The notes: generated by a model not told the origin, from the letters alone. Numbered from the stretch's first letter, positions 7,699 to 18,166 are shown. The stretch is DNA of 64,000 bases from Chitinophaga oryzae (GCF_012516375.2 NZ_CP051204.2:6200001-6264000); one strand, 5' to 3'. Translations and numbers: made by a program.

Positions 7699-10498
7699 AA
7701 TAACTGAACAGCTGTTGTAACGGCACAATAAAGTCCACCCTGTTCTGCGCATTGTCTACCGGATCTTTGTCAAACAGATGGCTGAACCGTACCCCACAGG
7801 TAAACGGCAGCGCATTGCCGATGCGCGTATCGAGGAAAAGTTCTGCTCCCGCGGAAGTGTAGCGGTTGTTCTTATTGTTCACAAAATCTCTTGCTACACT
7901 GTAATCATAGAACAGGTTGCCCCGGACACGGCTGAAATAGAGAATCTGCGCAAAGCCCCAGTCCGGGTAAGCCAGCGGCAGATGGTAGTTGGCCCCCAGC
8001 TTGTACACCCGGTCATAGAAAGGCGTATTGTAGCCCCTCGCATATACGAAGTTATCGGTGAAAGTATAGTTGAAATCCTGGTCGCGTTGCTGGAAAGCCG
8101 CCTGCAATACGATGTTGTGGTTACGGGAGAAGCCGGGAAGATATTGGTCTATGCGGCCATAGAACTGCGTAGCAAACGGGTTGCCCAGCGAGTGGTTGTA
8201 ATACAACGCCACATACTGCCCGAAATGGCTGTAGATGTTCTGTTTGGCTTTGATCCGCATATTATTGAAGAGCAACCGGCTGCTCAGGTATTGCAGGTTG
8301 TCGTTTTTGAATTTGAAGTTCCCCTGCGGATAACGGTGCAGGATATTATAATCGCTGCCGATCAACAGGCTGCGGCTGAACAATCCGGATGACAGGTTCA
8401 GCGGAACAGACAGTCCTGCATGCCAGGTCAGTTCATTCCAGTAAATACGGCCTAGGTTAGGTACTACTGTGTTGCGGTTGAAAATATAGTCCACGCCGGT
8501 GTTCAGGTAGGGAAGCCATCCTCCGAAGGTAAAGCTGGCGCTCACATCGGAGTAGCCTTCATTCCGGTTGTAGTTGTACCCGATGGTAGTATTGGTGGTA
8601 TTGAGGATATTCTCTCCCAGCAGCGAGATGCTGTAGTTGGGCTCATTAAAGGACGGTACCCAGCTGTGGAAATTGAACGGCCGGGTAAAAAGCCCGTATT
8701 TTCTTACCGGCAGGGAGTCGTTCGGTACGATGTCCAGTATGTTGCCGCTTTCTGCAGCTGCCGGCTGCAGCCATTTACTGTGCTGCGACTGTGCCACAGG
8801 CATTTCCTTCCAGGCTGTTTTCAGCGGTGTGCGGTACAGGCGGTAGCCGGCCGTGGTAAACTCGCTGAACACGAGGCTGTCCTGTTGCGGCGATGCGGCC
8901 ATATGCAGCGCGCTGTTGCCCCTGTCTGTGATGGCATATGTTTTCCGGTCAGACAACGTCATCGCGTATACGTTGTTTACGTCGCGGGTGGAGGCGGTGA
9001 AATACACGGTATCCCCCTGCACTGCCGGTATTCCCAGCACCGTATAACTGAAGGGCGTGAGCGGTGTGGCTTCGCCGGTCAGCAGTGATTGCTGTACGAG
9101 CGCCATTTCGCCGCGTTCATTGCGGACAGCGCTGATTACTGCCTTGTCATCTGCTGTGAAGCGGGGGAAGGTATAGTACCAGTTGTCGGGGTTGGGCAGC
9201 ACCTTCTCTATGTGGCCGGTGGCGGTGCTGATCACCTGCAGGCTGTAGTGCATGTCCGGGGTGATGGACGCCGCTACTATCTGTTGCCCGTCAGCGCTGA
9301 TATCCGGGGAGAAGAACTTACCGCGGGGAGATACTGTTTTCGTACTGCCGTTGGTGTTATCATGCACCCTGATGACGGAGAAATTTTTCCAGCCCCAGCG
9401 TGCGTCGAAGCGGGCTGCGGCCCATACAATGCGCTGGTTGCGGTAGCTGAAGAAATCATTGTAAACAATGCCCGGCCTTACCAGCAGCTCCTCGTCGCCA
9501 TTGCTGCGCAGGCGGTAAATGCCCGGTACTTTGTTATAAGCGTCTTTCAGCACGATCCATTCTCCGGGGCCTGCCGCATATACATATTTATAATTGGTAA
9601 CGGTGCGGCCGGAAGCGGTGACCGGTATTGCCGGCGTGGTGTCCGGACGGGCTGCGTATTGGTTCCACTGTGGCTGGTATTCCGCCAGCATAGCATTGTA
9701 GAAGGCCGTGATATTTTTACCGGTACGTCTTTTCAGGCTTTGGGAGAACGGATAAAAAACGCCGCGGTAGCGGACTGCGTCGCTGGTAACGCCCTTCCAG
9801 AAATCGTTGCCATAGTGGTTGCGGCCGTAAGTCGCCAGCAGGTAACCCAGGGGATAATGGTCCGGGACGAAATCGCGGTAGGAGCCATTACGGATTTTCA
9901 TGTAGGCATAGCGCTTATTTTCCAGTGACAGGGCGCGGAAGCCGTCGAAGAAAGCCGGCAGCCGGCCTCTCCCCTGCGGACTGAATACAGTTTCGTTGAT
10001 CACCGCGTCGCCTTCCCAGAACCAGTTGGGGACAGCGATATTGGTAGCCGCCGCCTGTCCCAGTTGGCCACCCAGCCAGGAAAACACTTTAGACACTCCC
10101 TGCCGGAAGTTCATGTTTTGCAATACGTGGCGGTATTCGTGGAGCGCCAGCTGCTCTGTCCAGTTGAGCGAGCCGAGGTCCTGCGATGTGGGAGACGGGG
10201 CGAGATAGAATTCGGAGCGGAAAGGTCCGAGCTGTACGTATCCGTTGGACTGCATCGTCTGGTTCTGTAATACGATGTCCACTTTCTTTTCCAGCGGACC
10301 GATGGAGGAGCGGGTATTTTTATTCAGCCAGGTAACGATGTTGGCTACACGTTCCCCTTGCCGGCCCATGCCTTTCGGGAAGATAACGCGGACGGTATCG
10401 GTATTGATCTGTTGCCATTTCAGGGAAGGAGGGTTTCCTCCGAACTGTTGGGCGGCGGCGGAAGTTGACAATAACAGGAGCCAGAAGTAGTGACGCAT
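7697..10498 (-). CDS. Envelope protein: gluzincin-like metallopeptidase + beta-propeller + barrel-like C-terminus
   Basis: 933 residues with a signal peptide (MRHYFWLLLLSTSAAAQ). The N-terminal domain has a zincin motif His120-Glu121-x-x-His124 (ALHEYRHVLQ) and a possible third ligand Glu162 in NWFWEGDAV, the spacing seen in gluzincins of the peptidase-MA type. From about 300 to 560 are TolB-like propeller repeats (for example FFSPDISADGQQIVAAS). From about 600 on there are alternating amphipathic strands ending in an aromatic residue (QQLFSY), as in outer-membrane barrels. I infer a surface or periplasm-facing protease anchored by a barrel; substrate unknown. It appears to be transcribed alone. 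Confidence 0.75.
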   Translation of the reverse strand: MRHYFWLLLLSTSAAAQQFGGNPPSLKWQQINTDTVRVIFPKGMGRQGERVANIVTWLNKNTRSSIGPLEKKVDIVLQNQTMQSNGYVQLGPFRSEFYLAPSPTSQDLGSLNWTEQLALHEYRHVLQNMNFRQGVSKVFSWLGGQLGQAAATNIAVPNWFWEGDAVINETVFSPQGRGRLPAFFDGFRALSLENKRYAYMKIRNGSYRDFVPDHYPLGYLLATYGRNHYGNDFWKGVTSDAVRYRGVFYPFSQSLKRRTGKNITAFYNAMLAEYQPQWNQYAARPDTTPAIPVTASGRTVTNYKYVYAAGPGEWIVLKDAYNKVPGIYRLRSNGDEELLVRPGIVYNDFFSYRNQRIVWAAARFDARWGWKNFSVIRVHDNTNGSTKTVSPRGKFFSPDISADGQQIVAASITPDMHYSLQVISTATGHIEKVLPNPDNWYYTFPRFTADDKAVISAVRNERGEMALVQQSLLTGEATPLTPFSYTVLGIPAVQGDTVYFTASTRDVNNVYAMTLSDRKTYAITDRGNSALHMAASPQQDSLVFSEFTTAGYRLYRTPLKTAWKEMPVAQSQHSKWLQPAAAESGNILDIVPNDSLPVRKYGLFTRPFNFHSWVPSFNEPNYSISLLGENILNTTNTTIGYNYNRNEGYSDVSASFTFGGWLPYLNTGVDYIFNRNTVVPNLGRIYWNELTWHAGLSVPLNLSSGLFSRSLLIGSDYNILHRYPQGNFKFKNDNLQYLSSRLLFNNMRIKAKQNIYSHFGQYVALYYNHSLGNPFATQFYGRIDQYLPGFSRNHNIVLQAAFQQRDQDFNYTFTDNFVYARGYNTPFYDRVYKLGANYHLPLAYPDWGFAQILYFSRVRGNLFYDYSVARDFVNNKNNRYTSAGAELFLDTRIGNALPFTCGVRFSHLFDKDPVDNAQNRVDFIVPLQQLFSY

Positions 10499-10611
10499 AA
10501 AAAAATACGGATTACGAATTGCGGTACTGAGCGCAAAACGAAAATATGTTTCTTTCTTAATATAAACATATTTAAATCCTGCGCGCTGTACCGCTGCTTC
10601 CGTATTTTATG

Positions 10612-12039
10612 CTAACATTCGCTGAGACTGATCGGGATGTTGACAGCGAGGCCGCCGTCTGATGTTTCCTTGTATTTGGAGTTCATGTCCAGGGCGGTGT
10701 CCCACATGGTTTTCACCACGGCGTCGAGGGAAACCTTGGCCAGTTCCGGGTTGCTTTGCAGCGCCAGCTGGGAAGCTGTGATGGCTTTGATGGCGCCCAT
10801 GGTGTTTCTTTCGATACAGGGGATCTGTACCAGTCCGCCGATGGGATCGCAGGTGAGGCCGAGGTGGTGTTCCATGGCTATTTCAGCGGCCATCAGCACT
10901 TGCCGTTGGGAGCCGCCGAGGCATTCTGTCAGCGCTGCTGCCGCCATGGCGGAGGAAACACCTATTTCCGCCTGGCATCCGCCCATAGCGGCGGAGATGG
11001 TAGAGCGTTTTTTGAAGATGCTGCCGATTTCGGAGGCGGTGAGCAGGAACTGCATGATCCTGTCGTCGTGCAGGCCGTCGCAGAAGGCGATGTAATACTG
11101 CAGTACGGCGGGTATCACGCCGGCGGCGCCGTTGGTGGGCGCTGTGACTACGCGGCCGAAAGAGGCATTTTCTTCATTGACGGCCAGGGCGAAGCAGCTC
11201 ACCCAGTCGAGCGTATAGGTGAAGTGTGCGCCTCCGGCGCGGATAGCTTCTATCCAGGAGTGATAGTCGGTGTAGGTGCGGCCTTTCAGCAATTTTTTAT
11301 TGAGTGCTGCGGCGCGGCGGGCTACTTTGAGGCCGCCCGGCAGTTCACCGGTAGTATGGCAGCCACGGTAGGTACATTCCTGCATCACGCGCCAGATATT
11401 GAGCACGCCGGCGCGGGTTTCCGCTTCCGGCCGCCAGGCCAGTTCATTTTCCATGACCAGTTCGGAGATGCTGAAGCCGGTCTTGATGCAGAACTGCAGC
11501 AGTTGCCGGGCCGTATCGATGGGGAAAGGCAGGTCTACCGAGGTGGTGCCGCCGCCTATTTCGCCTTCCTGTACCACGAAGCCGCCACCGATAGAGTAAT
11601 AGGTAGCTGCCTGTTTATCGCCATCGGCGAAGGTCACGAGGAATACGAGGGCATTGGGATGGAATGGCAGGGATTCTTCGAAGAGGAATTCGATGTCTTC
11701 CACCGGGTCAAAATCTATTTCATATTTACCTGCCAGCATCATTTTACGGGTGCGGCGCAGGTCATCTATTTTATCATTGATTTTATTAACGTCAAAGGTA
11801 ACGGGGTCATCGCCGCAGAGGCCCAGCAGCACGGCGATATCGGTGCCATGGCCGTGGCCGGTTTTGGCGAGGGAGCCGTAAAGCAGTACCTGTAAGCCGG
11901 TGACGGAAGAGAGTTTACCGGCGGCTTCCAATTCGTGGAGAAAGCGTTGGGCGGCCCTCCAGGGGCCTAAAGTATGGGAGCTGGACGGACCAATGCCAAT
12001 CTTAAAGATGTCGAAAACGGAGATACATTCGTGTGCCAC
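10612..12039 (-). CDS. sdaA: L-serine ammonia-lyase (iron-sulfur, single chain)
   Basis: Converts L-serine to pyruvate and ammonia using an oxygen-sensitive [4Fe-4S] cluster. At 475 residues it is the fused single-chain form, with the beta domain first ([20 protein letters not shown]) and the alpha domain second. Cluster cysteines appear in [29 protein letters not shown] and the nearby segment. The substrate loops APTNGAAG and [12 protein letters not shown] are intact. A terminator-like hairpin (12163-12186) separates it from the FKBP gene upstream, so it is probably transcribed alone. The name sdaA is used for the family and does not imply orthology to one of the E. coli paralogues. Confidence 0.95.
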   Translation of the reverse strand: MAHECISVFDIFKIGIGPSSSHTLGPWRAAQRFLHELEAAGKLSSVTGLQVLLYGSLAKTGHGHGTDIAVLLGLCGDDPVTFDVNKINDKIDDLRRTRKMMLAGKYEIDFDPVEDIEFLFEESLPFHPNALVFLVTFADGDKQAATYYSIGGGFVVQEGEIGGGTTSVDLPFPIDTARQLLQFCIKTGFSISELVMENELAWRPEAETRAGVLNIWRVMQECTYRGCHTTGELPGGLKVARRAAALNKKLLKGRTYTDYHSWIEAIRAGGAHFTYTLDWVSCFALAVNEENASFGRVVTAPTNGAAGVIPAVLQYYIAFCDGLHDDRIMQFLLTASEIGSIFKKRSTISAAMGGCQAEIGVSSAMAAAALTECLGGSQRQVLMAAEIAMEHHLGLTCDPIGGLVQIPCIERNTMGAIKAITASQLALQSNPELAKVSLDAVVKTMWDTALDMNSKYKETSDGGLAVNIPISLSEC

Positions 12040-12120
12040 TAATTATTGATTTACCTGTAAAAATAGAGCATTTTTATTTTCGGATTTTGGTATTTAACTA
12101 TTTCTTGATTTTGCTGATCC
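12040..12120. repeat. Fragment resembling family-A repeat arm
   Basis: Upstream of serine dehydratase the sequence TTTTCGGATTTTGGTATTTAACTATTTCTTGATTTTG keeps the 8-bp spacing of ATTT units seen in family A but has no opposite arm. It is probably a decayed fragment. Confidence 0.35.
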
Positions 12121-12162
12121 GGGGGAGGGAGGGAACGTTATCCGGCAGGGGTGATAACAATA

Positions 12163-12186
12163 AGGGCTGACCTTTCCGGCCAGCCC
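12163..12186 (-). terminator. Terminator-like hairpin after FKBP lipoprotein
   Basis: GGGCTG and CAGCCC flank a 12-base segment just downstream of the FKBP gene. On the minus strand the stem is followed by TTATTGTTAT, a weak U-tract. Confidence 0.55.
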
Positions 12187-12193
12187 CTGGGAA

Positions 12194-12670
12194 TTATTTT
12201 TTAACGAGATCTTTCAGTGTGACGTCGAAAAGCAGTACCGAGTTGGCCGGGATGCCGTTATTGGCGTAAGGGCCGTAGGCGTAGATGGAGGGCAGGAACA
12301 GCTTGATGCGTCCGCCTTTGCCGATCTTTGGGATGCCGATCGTCCAGCCGTCGATCACGCGGTTCAGGTCGAAGCTGGCGTTATCGTTGCTGTCGAAAGT
12401 TTTTCCGTCGAGGAAGGTACCGGCATATTTCACGGTCACGTTGCTGGTCGGAGTGGGTTTGTTGCCCAGGTCGCCGCTGTCTATGATTTGCCAGAAGATA
12501 CCGCGCGGATCGTGGGAGGCGGTGATATTATTGGTTTTCAGGTAATTGACAATAGTTACGCTGTCAGCATCAAATTGTTTAATGGCATCGTACTGCGGTG
12601 TATTGTCTTTTTTAGAGCAGGCTGCCAGTAGTGCGAGGCCTAACCCTCCCAGTAAAAAAACTTTCTTCAT
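12194..12670 (-). CDS. FKBP-type peptidyl-prolyl isomerase lipoprotein (first of pair)
   Basis: 158 residues. The signal peptide MKKVFLLGGLGLALLAAC has lipobox LAAC, so it is envelope-anchored. The FKBP domain (about 65-158) shows VTVKYAGTFLDGKTFDSN, VIDGWTIGIPKIGKGGRIKLFLPS and the closing AYG...IPANSVLLFDVTLKDL. It should catalyse proline isomerisation during folding of exported proteins. The next gene upstream (12709-13191) is a paralogue with the same layout and a 38-base gap, so the two form a tandem pair and probably one transcript. The N-terminal spacer (25-60) is longer than in minimal FKBPs. Confidence 0.9.
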   Translation of the reverse strand: MKKVFLLGGLGLALLAACSKKDNTPQYDAIKQFDADSVTIVNYLKTNNITASHDPRGIFWQIIDSGDLGNKPTPTSNVTVKYAGTFLDGKTFDSNDNASFDLNRVIDGWTIGIPKIGKGGRIKLFLPSIYAYGPYANNGIPANSVLLFDVTLKDLVKK

Positions 12671-12708
12671 TCCGTTGATATTTGGATTTTATAGTTACAC
12701 AAAAAAGT

Positions 12709-13191
12709 CTATTTGATGTCCACCAGTTCCACCTCGGAGATGAGGATGGCGTTGGGTGGTATGATGTCGGGGACGCCCATGCTGCCGAAAGCGAGGTATG
12801 GCGGGATATACATCCGTATTTTGCCTCCTTTGGAGATTTTGGCCAGTCCTATCTGCCAGGCTGGGATATGATTTTTCAGTTCCCGGTTGTTGAAGTTGGT
12901 GACATCGAAAGAGGCGTCTACGATGGTACCGTCAATCAGTTGATTGGAATAGTTGACATACACAACGGATGCAGGTTTCACGAAATGGACGCTGTCTCCG
13001 GGCTTATAAATGCGATAGTACAGTCCGGAGGGGTCGCGTACGGCGATTTCGTTATGGGCAAAGAGATATTGTTGGATGCGTGTATCTGTTTCGGCGGCGT
13101 CCATCGTGATCATGTCGTCTGCTTTTTTGGAGCAGGAGAGCAGGGTGAACACCGGCAGGCAGGCCAGGGCTATTTTCAGCAATAACTTCAT
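12709..13191 (-). CDS. FKBP-type peptidyl-prolyl isomerase lipoprotein (second of pair)
   Basis: 160 residues with a lipoprotein signal (MKLLLKIALACLPVFTLLSC, Cys20). The FKBP fold is recognisable in VYVNYSNQLIDGTIVDASFD, IPAWQIGLAKISKGGKIRMYIPPYLAFGS and IPPNAILISEVELVDI. Compared with its neighbour the flap carries HIPAWQIGL in place of DGWTIGI, so the active-site floor may differ and activity could be weaker. It lies directly downstream of groL but is separated by a strong terminator (13262-13299), so it probably starts its own transcript with the second FKBP gene. Confidence 0.88.
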   Translation of the reverse strand: MKLLLKIALACLPVFTLLSCSKKADDMITMDAAETDTRIQQYLFAHNEIAVRDPSGLYYRIYKPGDSVHFVKPASVVYVNYSNQLIDGTIVDASFDVTNFNNRELKNHIPAWQIGLAKISKGGKIRMYIPPYLAFGSMGVPDIIPPNAILISEVELVDIK

Positions 13192-13261
13192 TCAGTTGTG
13201 AGTTGATTTAATTACCAGAGTTATCAGTGTAACGCAATACCGGCGGTAAAGTTACAAGATA

Positions 13262-13299
13262 AAAAAACTCCCGCAGAAAGGCCTGCGGGAGTTTCCTTT
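13262..13299 (-). terminator. Intrinsic terminator of groS-groL
   Basis: Stem AAACTCCCGCAG pairs with CTGCGGGAGTTT around AAAGGC, with a run of seven T on the minus strand after the stem. It lies about 20 bases after the groL stop codon. Confidence 0.92.
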
Positions 13300-13316
13300 T
13301 ATGGTAATAAGACTGA

Positions 13317-14960
<1,644 letters not shown>

Positions 14961-15010
14961 CTAAGGATATTTAAAAGATTAGTTTTTACAATAACACAAA
15001 CCGGCTGTCA

Positions 15011-15292
15011 TTAAACGATGGCCAGGATATCGGATTCTCTCATGATCAGGTAGTCTTCACCGTCGATCGGCAGTTCCTGACCGGAGTATTTACCATACAG
15101 TACGGTGTCACCTACTTTTACAGTCACCGGCTCGTCTTTTTTACCAGGACCGGCGGCTACCACGGTTCCTTTAACGGGTTTTTCCTTTGCGGTATCCGGG
15201 ATGATGATACCACCAGCGGTTTTCTCTTCAGCGGCTGCAGGTTTTACGATGATCCTGTCAGCTAATGGTTTAATACTTAATTTCTTAGCCAT
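15011..15292 (-). CDS. groS: Co-chaperonin GroES (10 kDa)
   Basis: 93 residues and full length. The start [18 protein letters not shown] is followed by the mobile loop [18 protein letters not shown] that binds GroEL, then [10 protein letters not shown] and the closing [10 protein letters not shown]...[16 protein letters not shown]. It is first in the groS-groL operon. The promoter region just upstream (15335-15374) has an imperfect inverted repeat across the predicted -10 box, a candidate for heat-shock control. There is no CIRCE element. Confidence 0.98.
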   Translation of the reverse strand: MAKKLSIKPLADRIIVKPAAAEEKTAGGIIIPDTAKEKPVKGTVVAAGPGKKDEPVTVKVGDTVLYGKYSGQELPIDGEDYLIMRESDILAIV

Positions 15293-15334
15293 AGTAGTTT
15301 TTATTTAAAGAAAGTAGTTTGAATTGTGAATGCA

Positions 15335-15374
15335 CCTTGCCACGAGAATTATGCCAAGGCACTTTTATAGTCAA
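15335..15374 (-). promoter_or_regulatory. Candidate groSL promoter with inverted-repeat operator
   Basis: On the minus strand TTGACT (complement of 15369-15374), 17 bases and then TAATTC (complement of 15346-15351) resemble a classic -35/-10 pair and not the Bacteroidota TTG/TAnnTTTG type. The imperfect inverted repeat CCTTGGCA-N9-TGGCAAGG (15335-15359) is centred on the -10 box. Its half-site spacing is like CIRCE but the sequence is not (TTAGCACTC). Regulation by a repressor bound here is inference. Confidence 0.45.
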
Positions 15375-15455
15375 AATTGCAGATTGTAGATGCAATACAG
15401 GCTTTAATCACTGACAAATCATGACAAGCAACAGGAAAAAATGACAGGAAAACAT

Positions 15456-15590
15456 TTAGGAATTTAGATATTTACGGATTCTGTGATTTAATTCCGGCTT
15501 TGTTTTTCCGGTCTTTTGTAGCTCTGCAGCCGTACATTCGCAAAATTCCCAAATCCCAAAATCCCAAAATATCTAAATTTCGGGATTTTT
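15456..15590. repeat. Family-A palindrome, degenerate copy A2
   Basis: The left arm has 8-bp spaced ATTT units (ATTTAGGA, ATTTAGAT, ATTTACGG, ATTCTGTG). The right arm has the opposite-sense CCCAAAATATCTAAATTT. A 13-14 bp segment (AATTTAGATATTT) is still exactly inverted between the arms. The centre has TTCCGG and CTCTGCAG but no clean core hairpin. Unusually, it lies between divergent genes (groS and nusB), where a terminator role makes no sense. Confidence 0.6.
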
Positions 15591-15593
15591 GTC

Positions 15594-15601
15594 TAGTTTT
15601 G
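15594..15601 (+). promoter_or_regulatory. nusB promoter -7 box TAGTTTTG
   Basis: Exact TAnnTTTG element, 28 bases before the nusB ATG. No good TTG was found at the usual upstream distance. Confidence 0.5.
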
Positions 15602-15629
15602 CGCCCTTATACCAGTTCTTTTTTATACG

Positions 15630-16559
15630 ATGATCAGTAGAAGAAATATCCGGGTGAAGGTAATGCAAACACTTTATGCCCTGGAAACGATGGAGCAAAG
15701 CAATATTAAGCCGGGCACGGCTACCAGGCTTCTGAACGAGAAGCTGGACCAGACCTGCCAGATCTTTACCTACTTACTTTACTCGGTGGTACAGGTGGCG
15801 CAATATGCGGAAACTGATGCCCAGACACGTGCTTCCAAACACTTACCCTCTGCCGAGGACCTGCAGGTGAATACAAAAATCGCAGGAAATGAATTCATTT
15901 ATCAGATAACAAACGACAAAGGCTTTCAGGTAAATCTGGAACAATGGAAAATGCGCCAGCTGACAGATACCGACCTGATCAGAAAGCTTTATAATATACT
16001 GGCCGCTTCTGACGCCTACAAAGCTTACATTGCGGACGAAAGCCGCACCAAAGCCGGCGAGAAAGAGATCCTGGAATATATCTATAAAGAGGTGCTGGCC
16101 AAAAACGAATTGTTTCTCCAGCATATGGAAGATAATTTCCTGCACTGGAGCGATGACGAAGAAATGATGGCTATCCTGCTGGGCAACTATTTCAACAAGC
16201 CGCATCTGTTCAACTTCCTGCAACTGATCAGCAAAGAGAAACTGGACTATGCACGGGAGCTGTTGCTGACGGTCAACGACAAAAAGGAATACTGCCTGGA
16301 GCTGATCAAACCCAAGTTACAGAACTGGGACCCGGAGCGTATTGCGGCGGTGGACATGCTGCTGATGGAAATGGGCGTATGTGAATTCCTGTATTTCCCG
16401 ACCATTCCGACCAAAGTGACCATCAACGAATACATTGACCTGGCCAAAGCGTACAGCACGCCGCAAAGCGGTCAGTTCATCAACGGTATCCTGGACAACA
16501 TCCTGAAAGACCTTGAAAAAGAGTCGCTGGTGCAAAAACAGGACCGTCCGAAAAAGTAA
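15630..16559 (+). CDS. nusB: Transcription antitermination factor NusB, extended form
   Basis: 309 residues, about twice the length of E. coli NusB. The N-terminus MISRRNIRVKVMQTLYALE is the family start. The conserved NusB core resumes near residue 215, with NWDPERIAAVDMLLMEMGVCEFLYFPTIPTK and INEYIDLAKAYSTPQSGQFINGILDNI. A long helical insertion of about 150 residues lies between, as is usual in Bacteroidota. NusB with NusE binds boxA RNA during rRNA transcription. It heads a probable operon with the DUF1573 lipoprotein (37-base gap) and yajC (36-base gap), ending at a terminator at 17451. Confidence 0.93.
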   Translation: MISRRNIRVKVMQTLYALETMEQSNIKPGTATRLLNEKLDQTCQIFTYLLYSVVQVAQYAETDAQTRASKHLPSAEDLQVNTKIAGNEFIYQITNDKGFQVNLEQWKMRQLTDTDLIRKLYNILAASDAYKAYIADESRTKAGEKEILEYIYKEVLAKNELFLQHMEDNFLHWSDDEEMMAILLGNYFNKPHLFNFLQLISKEKLDYARELLLTVNDKKEYCLELIKPKLQNWDPERIAAVDMLLMEMGVCEFLYFPTIPTKVTINEYIDLAKAYSTPQSGQFINGILDNILKDLEKESLVQKQDRPKK

Positions 16560-16596
16560 GTGGAAAGCAGTATTTTTAGGCCAAAACAACACCATT

Positions 16597-17049
16597 ATGA
16601 GAACACTGCTCTTTTTCCTTACCTGCGGCACCCTTTTAGTGGCTGCCTGTAACAATAACCAGCCGGCGAACGATCAAACCGCTGCTGCCGGTCAGCCCGC
16701 TGCCTCCGGCAATACTGCCGAAGCCGGTAAAGCATCTGATCTTACTTTTGAAGAAAAGGTGCATAACTTTGGGGACATCACCCAGGGTGAAAAGGTGGAA
16801 TATTCCTTTAAATTTACCAACACCGGTAAAAATCCCCTGGTGATCGAGGATGCAATCTCCAGCTGTGGCTGCACGGTGCCTGAATGGCCCAAACAGCCGA
16901 TCAAACCGGGAGAATCCGGCTATATGAAGGTGATATTCGACAGTCATGGGAAATCCGGCTATACCGAGAAAGAAATATCCATCAGGACCAACAATGGCGG
17001 TGGTTATCAGGTAGGCCCCAAGATCCAGTGTAATATTGTCGCAAAATAA
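16597..17049 (+). CDS. DUF1573 lipoprotein
   Basis: 150 residues from MRTLLFFLTCGTLLVAAC, a lipoprotein signal with lipobox VAAC. An Ala/Gly/Gln-rich linker follows (about 22-48), then one DUF1573 domain (about 50-150): FEEKVHNFGDITQGEKVEYSF, FTNTGKNPLVIEDAISSCGCT and KPGESGYMKVIFDSHGKSG. DUF1573 is an ASPM/SPD-2/Hydin-like beta-sandwich of unknown role, very common in this phylum. The ISSCGCT cysteine pair is a conserved family feature. A longer in-frame start at 16513 would overlap nusB and bury the signal peptide, so it is rejected. A -7-like TATTTTTA lies at 16571. Confidence 0.88.
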   Translation: MRTLLFFLTCGTLLVAACNNNQPANDQTAAAGQPAASGNTAEAGKASDLTFEEKVHNFGDITQGEKVEYSFKFTNTGKNPLVIEDAISSCGCTVPEWPKQPIKPGESGYMKVIFDSHGKSGYTEKEISIRTNNGGGYQVGPKIQCNIVAK

Positions 17050-17085
17050 GCGCTGTATAGGCAAACTATTTAAATCAATTTATCG

Positions 17086-17433
17086 ATGAACATCATGAAC
17101 ATTTTACTGATGGGGCCGTCACAAGGCGGTGCGCAAGGCGGTAGCCCAATGGTTTCTATCCTGTTTTTTGGCGGTATGATCCTGATCATGTGGCTTTTTA
17201 TGATCCGTCCGCAGACCAAGAAAGCCAAACAACAGAAACAATTCATTGACAACCTGAGAGAAGGCGATAAAATCGTGACTATTGCCGGCATCCACGGTAA
17301 AGTGAAAAAAATGAACGACGACAACACCCTGGTAGTGGAAGTAAGCCCCGGTACCAGCTTTACGATCGAACGTTCTGCCATCAGCATGGAATACACCTCC
17401 GCCCAACAGCAGAAAACGGCCGCAACCAAGTAA
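17086..17433 (+). CDS. yajC: Sec translocon accessory subunit YajC
   Basis: 115 residues, single-spanning inner-membrane protein that associates with SecDF. The membrane segment is MVSILFFGGMILIMWLFMIR (about 22-41), followed directly by the family signature RPQTKKAKQQKQF and then a small cytoplasmic domain with GDKIVTIAGIHGKVKKMNDDNTLVVEV. A second ATG four codons in (17095) is an alternative start. It is the last gene before the terminator at 17451. The partner secDF is encoded about 1.2 kb further on, on the other strand. Confidence 0.95.
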   Translation: MNIMNILLMGPSQGGAQGGSPMVSILFFGGMILIMWLFMIRPQTKKAKQQKQFIDNLREGDKIVTIAGIHGKVKKMNDDNTLVVEVSPGTSFTIERSAISMEYTSAQQQKTAATK

Positions 17434-17450
17434 TGCACATACAATACTGT

Positions 17451-17488
17451 AAAAAAATCCCGGCCGTCATGTCCGGGATTTTTTTTAT
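17451..17488 (+). terminator. Intrinsic terminator after yajC
   Basis: Stem AAAAAATCCCGG pairs with CCGGGATTTTTT around CCGTCATGT, followed by more T. It ends the nusB-DUF1573-yajC unit. Confidence 0.92.
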
Positions 17489-17524
17489 CCTTAGCTTCGA
17501 TACAGACCCAATTATCCGGATTTT

Positions 17525-18121
17525 ATGTTAAAGGTAGGCATCACCGGCGGTATCGGTTCCGGTAAAAGCACCGTCAGCAAGATATTTGAACTCCTGGGCG
17601 TTCCTGTGTACTACGCAGACGAACGCGCCAAAGACATCCTCGTCAGGGACCCCGAACTGGCAGCAGCCGTAAGGCAGCATTTCGGTCCGGAAACCTACGA
17701 CGCCCACGGCGCCCTGAACCGCAAATACCTCGGGAATATCGTTTTCAACGACAAGGAAAAGCTGGCGCTGCTCAATTCGCTGGTACATCCCGCCACTATC
17801 CGCGACTCCAACCTCTGGGCCAGCCAGCAGAACACCCCCTATGTGCTCAAAGAAGCAGCCCTGCTGTTTGAATCGGAGTCATTCCATTATCTCGATAAAA
17901 TCATTGGCGTGTATGCGCCGCAACCACTGCGCATACTGCGTGTCATGAAACGGGACAACGTTACGCGGGAAGAGGTGCTGGCACGGATGCACAAACAAAT
18001 TGACGAAAGCATCAAAATGCGCTTGTGCGATTATGTTATCCGGAACGACGAGCAGCAACTGGTAATACCACAGGTGCTTGCCCTGCATCAGCAACTGCTG
18101 CAGCTGGCCGCCGCCACCTGA
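17525..18121 (+). CDS. coaE: Dephospho-CoA kinase
   Basis: Catalyses the last step of coenzyme A synthesis, ATP-dependent phosphorylation of the 3'-hydroxyl of dephospho-CoA. 198 residues, normal length. The P-loop is at residues 5-16 (GITGGIGSGKST). YYADERAKDI and LVHPATIRD belong to the substrate-binding part, and YAPQPLRILRVMKRDN is the lid and adenine region. It starts 36 bases after the yajC terminator. A -7-like TAGCTTCG (17492-17499) could drive it. Confidence 0.96.
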   Translation: MLKVGITGGIGSGKSTVSKIFELLGVPVYYADERAKDILVRDPELAAAVRQHFGPETYDAHGALNRKYLGNIVFNDKEKLALLNSLVHPATIRDSNLWASQQNTPYVLKEAALLFESESFHYLDKIIGVYAPQPLRILRVMKRDNVTREEVLARMHKQIDESIKMRLCDYVIRNDEQQLVIPQVLALHQQLLQLAAAT

Positions 18122-18166
18122 GGTTACCTTCCGTATACCACCTCCCCTACTACTGTGGCTTTTCCC

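Noticed and set aside
15335..15359. CIRCE element upstream of groS
   Set aside because: The 9-base spacing fits but half-sites CCTTGGCA do not match TTAGCACTC, and no hrcA gene is seen.
15340..15359. Sigma-54 promoter upstream of groS
   Set aside because: TGGCA is followed 10 bases later by GT and not GC, so the invariant -12 GC is missing.
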